Assembly (NCBI GenBank): GCA_030581615.1
Contig: JAKTTT010000019.1
Coordinates: forward strand, 124,001 to 188,000
From: Alloascoidea africana
Taxonomy: Eukaryota; Ascomycota; Alloascoideomycetes; Alloascoideales; Alloascoideaceae
Direction of reading: 5' to 3'
Length of the DNA: 64,000 nt
Shown piece after piece: positions 10,687-22,685 of the stretch (the stretch's first letter is position 1; each line of letters opens with the position of its first letter). The notes beneath the pieces are model-generated. The model was not told where the DNA came from, did not search any database, and worked only from the letters and a program-made list of their open reading frames with translations. The translations under genes were made by a program, and so were the position numbers.

Positions 10687-11403
10687 ATGGTGTCCATCTA
10701 TATCAAAGCATTCCTCGCGCTGTATGCAGTGACGAATCTGAAAGCTCTGCCTTTAGCTTGGCATGTGCGATTCTACTGGTATCTCGCCAAACACATGTGG
10801 TGGAACAAGAATATTGCTTTATCGGATAAGCCGTTGAACGATCCATCAAACACCGACATTTTCCAGCCCAGAATTTTCAAAACCCATGTGCCTTTACTGG
10901 AGTGCGATATCTACTTTCACAAGTCAAACTCTACCTATTTCACGGATTTAGATATGGCCAGACTAGACCTGATGTGCCACGTTCTAAAGAAAACATACGA
11001 GGGATATCGGAGAAAAAACGGCTCATACCCATTCACGCCAGTAGCAGATGTACAAACTGTCTTTAAAAAAGAAATCAAACCTCTAGCTCGTTACATCATT
11101 GTGTCTCGAATCATTGGATGGGATGACAAGTGGATATTTGTTTTGTCAAAGTTCATGATCAAAGATCCGAAAAAGCCCGCACCAAAAGGTGCAAAATTGG
11201 AAGATCAATACACTGCTTTAGCCGCTGTTTCTCTGACAAGATACGTCTTGAAAGAAGGCAGAAAGACAATTCCACCTGAAGAAGCTATAGCGGTTGCGGG
11301 TCTTTTAAACGATAATGTAAGTAAAATTGGAAGAGACCAGTTTGCTAAAGTGGTAGAGGGAGATTCAACAGTTCTTGAAGGTATAGACATGTTCATTGCA
11401 TAG
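10687..11403 (+). CDS. Thioesterase-like (hotdog) superfamily protein
   Basis: 238-aa protein. The ATG at 10687 is chosen because it begins an N-terminal hydrophobic segment (IYIKAFLALYAV) that probably anchors the protein, while the open frame upstream to 10549 has no such character. The middle segment THVPLLECDIYFHKSNSTYF, followed by DLDMARLDL, matches the pattern of THEM6-like and 4-hydroxybenzoyl-CoA thioesterase-like hotdog proteins, in which a D/E-x-N-x-H-x-N strand enters the long hotdog helix. Here the position is CDIYFHKSNS. The substrate is unknown, acyl-CoA hydrolysis is only a family inference, and many such fungal members are uncharacterised. It is intron-free and followed by 1.8 kb without a gene. 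Confidence 0.75.
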   Translation: MVSIYIKAFLALYAVTNLKALPLAWHVRFYWYLAKHMWWNKNIALSDKPLNDPSNTDIFQPRIFKTHVPLLECDIYFHKSNSTYFTDLDMARLDLMCHVLKKTYEGYRRKNGSYPFTPVADVQTVFKKEIKPLARYIIVSRIIGWDDKWIFVLSKFMIKDPKKPAPKGAKLEDQYTALAAVSLTRYVLKEGRKTIPPEEAIAVAGLLNDNVSKIGRDQFAKVVEGDSTVLEGIDMFIA

Positions 11404-13214
11404 ATTTCGGGGGTATCTCATTTTAATGGTATATTATATGTTGATATGTAACACGATTAGAAATCAAAGTTTTTAATCTCAACTAGATTTAGATTGTCCA
11501 TTGTTTAATCTCTCTATTTCACAGGCTTAAAAGGTATTCTGTTCTCGTTGGATAATTGAAGAACAAAGCTGAATCACTGAGCGCTTCCATAGAGACAGAC
11601 TTGTTGCCTTTTTCGCCGATAAGACGAGGTGTTTGGGTCGTCAATTGAGCCCAACAACCCCGTTTAGATCCAGGGAGATACTCCTAAGGTCCACATCTGG
11701 TTGAATCTCCAAACAGATAACAAGTGGATTGCTTGACAGCTAGATCATATAGGTATCCCCTCCAAGTGTTCTTTCGAATTTTCAGTCCAAAAAGAGCTTG
11801 TTTTGTGGCAGTAATCTGTACACACTTGGTGGCATTGTTGTGATTGTAGTTGCACTTTCTATTATTCTAGCTAGCAGGATCTGTTGTGGAGCCTGGAGCG
11901 ATACGATTTTGCTAGCGGATTGCGTGCTTCGTTGGCATATAAGATCGATTTAAAAGTTCCGCTAGGAAAGTACGGATCGAAATCCCTAACGATAAGAGTC
12001 TTGCTTAAGTATGGCTCTTATTCAACATGTGGTTAGCAGCTGATTGTAAACGCTTCATTGAGATGAAATCTAATACCATCTCGATCCACTATATATGGAG
12101 GAATTGAGTGGGCATTAACATCTGTATATACTACTAATCGGCAAAGATAATCTCAACAAATCTGAGACTAAACATGCTCTTGCAAATCCTCAGAGATCAA
12201 GATAATAATAAGATACGCATCAGCGTTTAGGTAAATCGCCTATTACAGATCTGTGGGTTTCCTTTTTGGGCCACATCTCACGTTGTGTAATCGGGCTTTT
12301 CAGATCGCTGTACAAAACTTGTAGAATTTCCGGTCGGTAAAGCAACTTCCAGAACCGGCAAACCAACTTGGGTCTTGCTTCACAGACTTTCTCAATTGAA
12401 TTGTTCCAACTTTGGTTAGAGATCCGTTCGGCTGATTGATTAAACCCCTAGATGAATACAAGGGATAGTGCCTTAATTGTCTATAAAGAGCCTTTCATTG
12501 GTGTTCAGACTAATTTCTTATGAAAAGTAATAGAAACCTTAGTCAAAAGTGCTCGGTTGAATGTTCGAATAGGGACAATCAACGTCGCATACAAAATAAA
12601 CCCGCCTTGAGGTGGCCAAGCAATAGATGCCCAAAGTATGCGTCCTACACATACAAAAATCGCTCACTTTTCTGGGCTAATAGTACAATTGACCGGCAAA
12701 GGTTTTTGCATAAAGAAAGTGTGGACGTGCATTTATTAAAGACTCCATTGTGATCTTCAGCATATCTTTGCTATTAAAGCCAATATTGGAAAGCTCCAGG
12801 TATTATGGGAGGCGGAAATCCAGGCTCTACAGGCAACTATCACGATCATTGCGTAAGGCCAGAATCCGACACTTTTGGAACATTAGCAGAGTAAAGGTTT
12901 TTTATATAAACGTGTAACTTTCTTATAGCTATTATCTATAAATTCTTCATAAGAGTAGAAAGCATTTTAACTAGTGAATATCGAAAGAATAAAAAGCAAA
13001 AGTACAAAATTCAGTCGCCGTTTGAAATAGCGTTTATCCGAGTAAAGCATAGTTAACCAAAACAAATTCTCATGAGCTCGCAGAAAAGAATACTGTTATC
13101 AAATCAAATCCAAAATGAAAAAAAGAAGAAAAAAAATTGAAAGCAATGATATTTTTCGTTAAGTTCTATCCAGGTATGAAAATGCAGGCGGCTAGATGTC
13201 ACCTTGAAAAAGTC
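11404..13214. other. Convergent intergenic region, nothing recognised
   Basis: 1.8 kb between the thioesterase-like gene and the desaturase. Only short open frames are present (77 codons at 12520..12753, no domain). No tRNA A/B boxes or repeats were spotted. The length is large for a convergent gap, so an untranslated RNA or a decayed gene is possible. Confidence 0.4.
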
Positions 13215-14537
13215 TTAGTCTGAACGAGGTGGTACACCAATTCCATTCGTATTTCTAAACATGAGAACATGGTTATGGCCCTCGACAAATTGGCAGCTTC
13301 TTGCAACCTTAAAAAGCGAAATAAACATATTTTCTGGATTATAGCGATAATGCTTACCCATCACTTTCTTGATTGCTACAGTGGCTTCGCGACAATGATA
13401 AAATGGTAATCTTGAAACAAAATGATGTGCAATATGTGTCTCAATGATGTCATGGAAAATATGTCTTCCAATAAAACCAAAATCTCGATCAATCGTGGCA
13501 GATACCCCTATGACAAAGTTCCAGCCCTCATGTTCGTATCTTCCAATAGTAGGATCTGTGTGCTGAAGGAAAGTGACGAAAACCAGCCAGTGGTTAACCC
13601 AGATCCATGGGATAAAATAGTGAAGCACCATGTTCTGCCATCCAAACCTTTGAAATCCAAGATAAACGAGGAAGCCTTGAACCACTAGCGCAATGTCCGA
13701 TAGAACAATATTCCAGTACTCGTCTTTTCGAAACAGAGGGCTTGCTGGGTGAAAATGGTTAACTTTCCATGATGCAACACCAGGAAACTGTCTCCCAGTC
13801 ACATTGATAGTCAAATGCAAGATCCAGCCAAATAGCTGTTGGCCAAGCAGGTGAAGGCATGTTTGTAACGGCGTCTCCTCCATAATCTCGCTTATAGACT
13901 GTACACCATAACTTTTCTTGAACTCTTCTCTTGTTTTAGGAACAAATGCAGTGTCCCTGGACATGTTCCCAATGCCCTTGTGATGTTGTCTATGAACGTA
14001 CTTCCATGAAAAATAAGGAACGAAAAGGAAAGAATGCAAGATGTATCCCACTGTGTCGTTAAGAATAGGATACTCAGAGAATGCACCATGGCCGCATTCA
14101 TGGGCCATAACCCAAAATCCAGTTGCAAATAAACCTTGGACAAAGCAATAGACTGCCCATATTGCAATTCTAAGACTTTTATAAGGAACTAAAGGAAGGT
14201 AGTAGATGGCCAAATATCCAAATACCAGGATTGCTGAAATATCCCGTGCAACATAGCTTAAAGAACGAATTGCACTTCTTTTATAGCAATGTGCTGGAAT
14301 TGCAGAAAGAATATCTTTTATTGTGTAGTCTGGGAGCTCAAATACATTACCAAATGTATCAATATGTTCTTTTTGGATTTCTTCTTCTTCAATAGTATGG
14401 TCTGTGACAGTTCCTGAATGGGAATCTGATTCTGAATCGCTTGAAGAAGCTGAGTCCAACTTTTCTTCAACAGTCACAACTGGCCGCTTTTTATCCTTCC
14501 TTAATGTCGGTTGCAATTCTGTAAGTTCAAGAGACAT
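13215..14537 (-). CDS. FAD2: Membrane fatty-acid desaturase, delta-12/omega-3 type
   Basis: 440-aa, ER-membrane, di-iron acyl desaturase that makes polyunsaturated fatty acids from oleate or linoleate. The three histidine boxes are complete: HECGH (146-150), HRQHH (182-186) and HIAHH (368-372). Several hydrophobic segments lie at about 98-145, 160-180 and 275-335. The N-terminal 60 residues are hydrophilic and acidic, as in fungal delta-12 enzymes. Box spacing and the ASWKVNHFHP segment fit the delta-12/delta-15 clade, not the stearoyl (Ole1) class. Whether it is a delta-12, an omega-3 or a bifunctional enzyme cannot be decided by eye, so the symbol is provisional. A run of alternating T and A at about 14596-14606, some 60 bp upstream of the ATG, is a likely TATA element. 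It is intron-free. Confidence 0.9.
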   Translation of the reverse strand: MSLELTELQPTLRKDKKRPVVTVEEKLDSASSSDSESDSHSGTVTDHTIEEEEIQKEHIDTFGNVFELPDYTIKDILSAIPAHCYKRSAIRSLSYVARDISAILVFGYLAIYYLPLVPYKSLRIAIWAVYCFVQGLFATGFWVMAHECGHGAFSEYPILNDTVGYILHSFLFVPYFSWKYVHRQHHKGIGNMSRDTAFVPKTREEFKKSYGVQSISEIMEETPLQTCLHLLGQQLFGWILHLTINVTGRQFPGVASWKVNHFHPASPLFRKDEYWNIVLSDIALVVQGFLVYLGFQRFGWQNMVLHYFIPWIWVNHWLVFVTFLQHTDPTIGRYEHEGWNFVIGVSATIDRDFGFIGRHIFHDIIETHIAHHFVSRLPFYHCREATVAIKKVMGKHYRYNPENMFISLFKVARSCQFVEGHNHVLMFRNTNGIGVPPRSD

Positions 14538-17500
14538 GATGATTTAAAGTCTATCAAAGAGTGCTATATAACATGAACAAAAGGATGCTGCTGGTTTATA
14601 TATATTTCTAAACTCTATGAGGTCTCAAAAAAGTGGAAGATTAGCAATAAGACCATTCATCACATGCTATTCTATTCTTGAATATTAAATAGCTATGAAG
14701 CAGAACCGTAGACTCCTGAATGAGTTGCATTCAGCAGCCTCTTCATGCTTGAAACAAAAAGTTTGAACGTTGGTTATCAGTTCTGAAACTATCCTCAAGT
14801 AAATTTCGCTTTTATTTTTCTGTAGATCAACACACTAGGGGGAGATCGGTCTCTAGGTTGTTCAGTAGAGCAATAATAACATTTACTTTGGCTATGGTTC
14901 TGCATAAATGAACATTTGAATGAAGCTAATTACTACTGATAGATTAAATTGGAATATCCCCAAACTTGAGCCGATATACAAAAAGGCTTTTAAAAAAGCT
15001 TGCAAGAAAGAAAAAGTAGGGTTATACCACGAAAGAAAAGCTTTTACTCCCTAAATTAATAAAACTTACGACGATCAATGGTGTCAAGTAAAACTGTTTG
15101 TAAATGATATCTCGTGTGATCTTTTGAGCATTAGCAGTTTTGTTCCCAAAAATTAATTGCTGTTCTCCAGAAAAAACCATTCTCGCAATGTGAGTTGACA
15201 GCCAGGATCAGAGGGCGTTAGACTCAAGTCATTACTCTGAAAGGCTTAACGTGTACCCTAACGACTGCAGCACTTATCTTCTTCATATTCTGAAAAAGGA
15301 AGTTAGAATGACTAGCCTTCCATTTCAAACATGACTTCGTAAACCTGAAAAAGCTCACACTTTTTTCATAATCATCTTCACTGAATTGGTTTAAGATTTT
15401 CAAATTAGCTATCGTTAATTTGGATTGACAAGAAAACGTGCTTTTTTTTATTTGCTATCATTTCGGCCTTGGAGGACGCATTCAGGCATAGTACCAGTTT
15501 TGGATAAAAGAAAGGTTGCATAATATAGTGAGGTTACTAATGGCGGACCGCGTTCCACGCCGGTCGTTCCGTTTCTCATCGGATCGGAGACCACTCTATT
15601 TTCTTCCTGAACTGCCTTGATTAAAATCAATGGCTCAATGTCTCACTGGTAATGCCTTAATGACAGGCTTGATTGATTTTTAAGGCGGTGGGTACACATT
15701 TCTGGGACATGTTCCTCTGCCCTCTTCAACTATACCGATAACAGTTTGCAACTTGTAACTAAAGATCCCCTAAAAAACAAAAAAATCTCCGATGCATGAT
15801 CTAGAAATTACCTAACGCGGATAATTCAAACTTCCCTGATCTAGCCAAAGGCACGTTTTAGAATAATACTTAGTGGACTTCTTCATAGCGAGACATTATC
15901 TGAGATGCATCCTACATAGTCGACAATTATTTGCCTCATTAGTTGTGCAAGGCAGGAAGAGATCAATCAATAAATCAAATCTTCTCAATTGGCTTATTTT
16001 ATAAAATTCTGGTTAATTTCCTGGCTTTCCTGTTTTTTCCGGTGGTAAGTTTATGCGTAAAAGCTGTGCGAATCTTGAAGTGGATCATCCTGGAGCGGCG
16101 TATATCAGGTAAATATTTTCCCCAAACACTAGTTGGACGCCGATGTCCAGTTCACACAAAAAGTATCAGCCTAACCAGGAATAAACAAATCGCACACTAA
16201 TGTCGACGTGATGCGCATTTGCAGATAGAATTCTCAAAGTGGTTTAAGGGATTTTTATTCCCAATAGCTAGACAATCTGAAAGCTCGTTTCCAGGTGCAA
16301 GGGATAAACTAACTAGTAGCGCATCTCAAATCTAGACGAAATTTTCAAAGAAGGTTTTTCCAGGTTACCTGGGCCACACTACATTTTGTAAACATGTGAA
16401 CTTCCGATAAACGTCAGGGATGAAAAAAATTATACGGTAGATTCATAACGAAGGCATCCCTGGCTTGACAGCTCTCAGGTACAAATATTTTTGTAATACT
16501 GTCAAGCTCTGCTCTGTAACCGGTCAGAACCGCCACAATGCAAATTTATTGTTCACTAGTCTACAGGGGCATTGAAACAAATTCTGGGTACTATTTCTGC
16601 TTGCCAAACCAAAATTTGTTCAGAGAAATCCCCATTTTGTGTTAATTGGGTTTGGAGCTTGAAAAAAGATGGCAGCTTAGGAGCATGATAGAATAAAGTC
16701 ACTGTGTTTATCATTTTTCGCCCAGTTTATGATCTGATACATAGTTCACAATGGCCAGGAGCTATTTTTAGTACTAAGGTAGCACATTTCTTTGTCTAGT
16801 TTTGTGCTGGGCTATATTGATATCGATGATGCCATTCAGAAGTCTCAAGGGGTAACTTACGGTCTGATTTATAGTAAATTCGTTTTCTTTGATACCTAAT
16901 ATGTTCATGTTTTGCCCAAGGTAGTATTTCATACATGACAGCTCGATATGCATAGTCGTAAATCTTTACGAAGTGGACCTGAGAAAAAGCAAGTGCTGCA
17001 TAGACATTAGAGATACGCAATAAACGACTTCTTGAACAATTTTTTGTATACCGATACTTTATACTAGTACTGCATATCTTTTACATCTTCATCTCCTAAG
17101 CCAATAGGCGACTATGAAAAGATAAATCTGCAAAATAACAGGAGTCCGAAGCACCACCAAACGAACCCTTGATAAATGGCGATTTTAAGTTCATACTGTT
17201 AGATAAACTAGTGTATTTGTTTTGGCTACGGTAGGAAAGCTATCTTAATCAGCACGAGTCTAGCTTTGATTCTACTTCAAAATCTTTATTTCCATATTTA
17301 GACTTGTTATTGTTAATGATTACAGATGCTAGCTCTTTTTCAAGCAGATGTGATCATAAAAGCCTTGCTATGATTCGAATAATGGACCAAAAATGATTGG
17401 TTTAGAGAAAAATGAAGCATGATATTGAGCGTTCTTAAAACTATAGACAAGTCAGTGAAAGAGTTTCTAGACATGCTCCTCGTTTAGTTTGACTCTTCTC

Positions 17501-19505
17501 TTCAAACAAAGGATCGACGCAAACGCTTATTAACCATGTTTTTCTAAATCATCAACCAACCAGCTTTGGTTGCACTATGGATTGTATTCTCACGTTAAAA
17601 GAGTTTATGAAATCATACGAAGGATCTGAAAATTTAAGGACCAAGAATTCCTGAATAAAGGAGTAATGACTATCAAAACAGTCAAAATCTTTCCTGATCT
17701 GTCCATAAAGCTAAAAAGAAGTAACCGTACTCTTATATGAATTCCGTTTGACCGGCGTATGTATTAAATTGGTTTCAAGACACAGACCACTTTTAAAACT
17801 TTTGCACGCTAAGGGAGGGATTAGTAGGCGAAAAAATCTTTATGATCATTATTGTATTGTCAGTCAATTGGAATAGATACCTATCCCTTTTCTCGATGCT
17901 TAGTTTCGAATTATTCCGTTTTGCGTATTCTTCTAAAACTCTTGAGACTGGTAACGATGACTCGGATAATATTCTTGTGTTAAAAATCCTCGAACAAATC
18001 CATAAAGTCTTGACAACACTTCTTGGGAAATAATGCCCTTCCTTCTATTCTGATTGGCACACATATAGAATCATTATCTGATCCTATCAAGCTGCTGCAG
18101 TTATCAAGGAAGAACAATTCAATTGATTAAGGTACGATCTATACGAAGAGATATATTGTAGTTGCCACTCTCATCAGGATTACCAATATTGTTTTAGCCC
18201 AAAACAATGATGATTCATATGTAGAAAGAATATTAATAGATGCTCCAAGACAAAAAAAGAACTGTCAGATAGTTTTGAAGCGTAAAAAATCTATCAAACT
18301 TTTGGTAAAAGAAAAAGTTCCTAAGGACTGCGCAAGATGCCTTATCCTAGCCAAACGTTTCATGTTTTTAAGCTAGTATCATTCCATTTCCTTTTAAAGG
18401 TTTCTTAAAGGTCGAGAGCAATTGACTACCGATAATTCCTGATTGTACTGTTCAGGATATTCTGGAAGAAAACTGTTTTGAACCAAACAAACCAGAAAGT
18501 GCACAGCACCCTCTTGTTGGATTGGTTACTTGCTAACAAAAGCATTTTGAACCTGACCTTGCAACAGGGAAAGACACTGAGAAACTTATAACTCAGTCTC
18601 CTCCCCTTGACATCTGATAAACGTCACTCAGCACATTCCAGTTCAATATAAAGCAGGGTATTTTCTAACAAGGTTTATGCCCATCAGCAGTTAGCAAATT
18701 TTGGATGCACGCTCAAAAATGCATCACAGCAAATTCATAGACTGCCTAGAGAATGGGCATGTTTTTGATGATCTAGAAAGTAAAAATCTTGGTTGTACAG
18801 AACGGATGCAAGGAACCGTATGTCAATTTGGAAGGGAACTGAAAAAGTCCAAGAGTTCCAAGAAGAACGGCTTTTACCGGAGAATGGTTTAAAAGTATAA
18901 AATAAGAGCAGCACCCAATATGTGGACAATGCGTAGAAGCACCAGAGAGAAGGCAAATTCATAGGGATCAATGTGATCTCCCCAATAGTGCTACCAAATA
19001 AATCATGTGCTCTGCACAAAATAAACCAGTAAATCTTCTATATATGCATCAAAATCAATTGTACCATTAATATACACCTTCAGCGAAGTCCAATTCTTCA
19101 GTGAGAGAAAAGAGAGTCAATCTGCAAGTTGTCCCTTTTGGGTCCATTATCATGTTCTTGGATACGCCAAAAAGCTACACTCTTCTTAAATTTCTCAACA
19201 GTGATGACGTGTTTAATAACATTAGACTCATCAAATGTTCTAAGATCTACTCTTCTCTACTTGAGCAGATTTTTAGGAAAATTTGATGGAGACAGTAAAT
19301 GTAGAAAATATGGGTCTTGTGATCCCACCTCTCATCGTGCAGTGTTACCCTACCCAACCTACATTTCGACTTTAGTAAACAAACACATGAACTTTACAGA
19401 TCTTTGAACTACTCATCTCATCCTATTCAACTTTTCTAAATTCACGCGCTACTAAAAGAAAAAAGCCCCTTTCTTCCACCGGCAATTGCTTAATGATAAT
19501 CAGCT
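14538..19505. other. 5-kb gene-poor interval
   Basis: The longest stretch without a supportable gene in this window. It is AT-rich with only scattered open frames of 60-95 codons (for example 15943..16200 and 16796..17020) that lack domains. A short GC-rich block stands out at about 15541-15600. No tandem or long inverted repeat was seen by eye. Decayed genes, long non-coding RNAs or a chromosomal element such as a centromere are possible, and none is shown. Confidence 0.45.
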
Positions 19506-20597
19506 ATGTCATCCGTGGATATGAAATCAACGGCGATTTTGACCGAACATTTAGGCTACGCACCTATCACTCTTGTTGATGATGTGATAAATGCGGTCAA
19601 CGAGATTTTATACAAATGTTCAACAGCAATGGAAACGTTCTTGTATGAAAAGGAAAAACTACTGGATGAAAAAATGCAGGAGGAAGATCGGGCAGAGATG
19701 GAGAAAGACGAAGTAGTATTTGACACCAAAGCACAGGAAGAAAAGCTTAAAGGAAGGTTAAAGATTCCTGTAGACGAAATCGAATTAGGAACGGCAAAAC
19801 TAGAGACCTTATTGGAAAGTGCTGTTGATAAGAATTTTGACCGGTATGCAGACTGACCATTGCTATTTTGCATAACTACCAACTAATCATAATGTCGTAG
19901 TTTTGAGCTTTACACGCTGAGAAATCTGCTGGTAATTCCAAGAGACTTGACAAATGAAGGATGGATTAGATTGGCTCATCATCGGAACATACATTTTCAA
20001 ACTCCCCAACAAGCACTTACCCAGTCGCAAAAGTTAGATAATGAGATCGAGAACCTAAAGAAACAGATAGCAGATCAGTTACACATTCGAAAGTTACTTT
20101 CAACGCAGGTTGCTAGAGCCGAAAAAACAGTTAAATTACTCCTCCGTTACAAAAAGGCGCTTAACTTTTTGATTGTGACTTCATCCAAAACAAATGTAAG
20201 GGATGAGGGGTATTCAAAACTTTCCGATGACGCTGCACAAGCTCTCAAGTCGGTATCTCCTCTTTCGGAGACTTTATACTTTCTGCTTTCTCAAGTCTTG
20301 GAAATATCAAAGAATACCAAGCAACTTTCTGAGAAGTTTGATTTACCGTCTTCCGAAGGGGGGTTAAAAGGAGTAACTCTAGACAGAGATGAACGAGATA
20401 TATACCTAGATGAAGCTAGTCAGCGAATACTGGCGCAGCTTGGAATGAAGGATCAGAATGAGAGAAGATCTAATCTTTCTGAGAAACATGACAAAGCTAG
20501 CATTGGAAGCAAAGAAATTGACCTTCTGAAGAGTGCAAAGAGCGAGGATGAAGTGAATGATGCCAAAAAAGTGGCAGAGCTTTTGGGCGTGACATAG
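19506..20597 (+). CDS. MTW1: Kinetochore MIND/Mis12 complex subunit Mtw1
   Basis: 344-aa Mis12-family protein. As part of the MIND complex it links inner kinetochore chromatin to the Ndc80 microtubule coupler. The exons are 19506..19843 and 19901..20597. The 57-nt intron (donor GTATGC, branch ACTAAT, acceptor GTAG) splits an Arg codon and joins DKNFDR to FELYTLRNLLVIP, a boundary conserved in the family. The N-terminus (ILTEHLGYAPITLVDDVINA) is the signature Mis12 start. Long coiled-coil stretches follow at about residues 35-110 and 150-200. The charged C-terminal 60 residues are variable. The gene is convergent with SWT1. Confidence 0.93.
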
Positions 20598-20966
20598 TCA
20601 CAAGCTGGCTGGTCTTATCAGAATGAAACATTAATCGGACTCAGAACAACACTGGATTTATGGTTGAAACGATACACAATATCGCCATCCGATTTTTAAT
20701 TCAGCATCCATAATTGTTTCGTAGGATGGAACTAGATGAACTGGGATCTGGGATTTTTCCAAGCTCCCCGATATTTGGTGTACTAGTACTCGGATTATCG
20801 AGGAAAGTAGCAGGTCACCATACTATAACCATACAATATCACTCTTTGGTATTGCAGGAGGTTTAGTGTGAACCTGAACATGAATATGCAATCAGGCTGA
20901 TATACAATTATGCTCTAGATTACAACTAGAGAGAAATATTCATGTCTAATAATGCAGTTTACCACT
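20598..20966. other. Convergent 3' region
   Basis: 369 bp between the stop codons of MTW1 and SWT1. It is AT-rich, and no gene or repeat was noticed. Confidence 0.5.
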
Positions 20967-22238
20967 TCATAGTTTATTTAGGATCTCTTTCCATTTGGAT
21001 ACTTTAGAATTCACATGGTCTCTTTTTTCTTTGCCACATAGTTGAAGAAGTACAGGCCCCCAAAATTCAATAAGCGATCTTAATTCTTCTTTGTTGCTTG
21101 GCAAGTCAGTCATCGTTGGTGTGCTTTTGCAAGCTCTTCCTTGGCCTGTTTCTTTGTACGGTTTTGGGATATGGGGTGGAAAATATTCAGAGAAAACTGA
21201 CAACCAAAAGTCGATGAGCAAGGTTGAAACTTGAAAAAGTGTAAAAATTTGAGATTTGTTGAAACCCAGGTACTCTATGGTAGCTTCGTCATTGTCATAC
21301 TGCTCTTTGAAACATCGATCCATCCCTTCAACTGCCGAAGATACTATTTCGTCATATACCAAACCAGCTTTTTCTGGAAATGACTGCTCATCTTTGGTAT
21401 TTTCATCATTACATTGGTCGTTTAGATCATCTTCCATTTCATAATCTGCAATGTCCATTTCAACGTCTCCATCGTTGAAAAAAGGATCATCTTCAAATGG
21501 TTGGGGTTCATTCAAAACTCCAGTTCCCTCTCTTGTCTGGTACAAACGCTCCTCATGTGTTCTTTCTGCGATCTGAAGTGCAGTCATACCTGGCCGATGC
21601 GATATGGCTGGCATATCATGAGCCATCGCTTTCAAACACAGGTTCTTATCGTCCGAAAGCAGCACAACAAAATGTTTTAAATCCTTTTGTATATATCTCA
21701 GGCAGTCCAGTATAGCATCGTCACCTTTGGCCGAAGGGTCTATCATTTGGTCAAGTTTCTGGCCTCGTACTCCTGAATCTAAATTCGCCAATGAAGTATA
21801 TATCCAATCGTTTGCAAATCTGGCCAGATCGCTGATGTTTGAGTTTCTAATTGAACTTCCGTGACCAGGATATCTTCTTTCTTCTCTCCTAGATTTTTTC
21901 AAGCTATCCAGCTCATAAATAACAACCAATGGAATCACCAAAACATGCCCAAACTTTTTGTGCAGTGCCCGTAATTTATCTAATGTTTGTAAATGAGAGA
22001 GTAAAAAGTTGGTATCCACAACCATTGTTGTTGTTGCTGAAGTAGAACTAACATCCTTTGACGAAAAGCTTTGGAATGTTTTAGATACGTCATGGCTTGA
22101 TGAAGTTTGACCATTCGCTTTTCTATGCTCGGAAGTACTGATTGCTATAGATTTTAGCAGTTCTGGATCGTCAATGTCTGTCATTGAATGGTCTTCGTCT
22201 GTATGTCTTTCTCCTCCCCGCCGTATTTCCTCCCCCAT
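20967..22238 (-). CDS. SWT1: PIN-domain RNA endonuclease Swt1
   Basis: 423-aa homologue of Swt1, a nuclear-pore-associated endoribonuclease in mRNP surveillance. The frame is open to 22322, but the ATG at 22238 (MGEEIRRGG) is preferred because upstream codons give an unlike, hydrophobic/basic leader. The PIN domain spans about residues 70-215: the first acidic residue is in MVVDTNFLL, the second in IYELDSLKK, and later acids are in GDDAILDC and LLSDDKNLC. An acidic linker (about 255-295) and a helical C-terminal domain (about 300-420) follow, as in Swt1. The length is close to the S. cerevisiae protein (458 aa). It is intron-free. The call rests on domain order and the PIN motifs. Confidence 0.85.
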   Translation of the reverse strand: MGEEIRRGGERHTDEDHSMTDIDDPELLKSIAISTSEHRKANGQTSSSHDVSKTFQSFSSKDVSSTSATTTMVVDTNFLLSHLQTLDKLRALHKKFGHVLVIPLVVIYELDSLKKSRREERRYPGHGSSIRNSNISDLARFANDWIYTSLANLDSGVRGQKLDQMIDPSAKGDDAILDCLRYIQKDLKHFVVLLSDDKNLCLKAMAHDMPAISHRPGMTALQIAERTHEERLYQTREGTGVLNEPQPFEDDPFFNDGDVEMDIADYEMEDDLNDQCNDENTKDEQSFPEKAGLVYDEIVSSAVEGMDRCFKEQYDNDEATIEYLGFNKSQIFTLFQVSTLLIDFWLSVFSEYFPPHIPKPYKETGQGRACKSTPTMTDLPSNKEELRSLIEFWGPVLLQLCGKEKRDHVNSKVSKWKEILNKL

Positions 22239-22685
22239 GATGAAATGCAACCTGAGACGAGGTATTGCAACCGCTTTGAGTCGATAGGGGAAGCTGTTTG
22301 TCTTTTTCCAACAAATTATCAAGTTAGAAGGGAAACGTTTGATTTACCCCTGTGTTTATGAGAGCTTGGTCGCGTAGGTGATGAAAGTGAGAATGGATGA
22401 AGCCGGTACACACAAGACCTGTACTAATCGCTTTCCTCATGGAATCAATCTAATGCCCACATATCGGACCGATCTAAGAATGTACGACTACAGAAATATT
22501 CTATCCATTTGATCATACACAAACTCCCTTAGCTCATTCTGAGGAGCGTCTCAGTTGTTTGGTGTTTATGACAAAAAAAATCCATTTAAAATAGTCTGAC
22601 GTGGTTCAAGATGATTTATTAAACACATATAGACTTCTGTTATTTATGCTTCAAGTATGTCTGTACATTTCAGCGGTTGATTAAA
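22239..22685. other. Upstream region of SWT1, 3' region of RPL34
   Basis: 447 bp that must hold the SWT1 promoter and the RPL34 polyadenylation region. No specific element was recognised. Confidence 0.45.

Noticed and set aside
12520-12753. 77-codon open frame in the thioesterase-desaturase gap
   Set aside because: Random-looking composition, with no conserved motif.
14538-19505. Centromere call for the gene desert
   Set aside because: No inverted repeats, conserved centromere elements or other positive evidence are visible. Only the absence of genes supports it.
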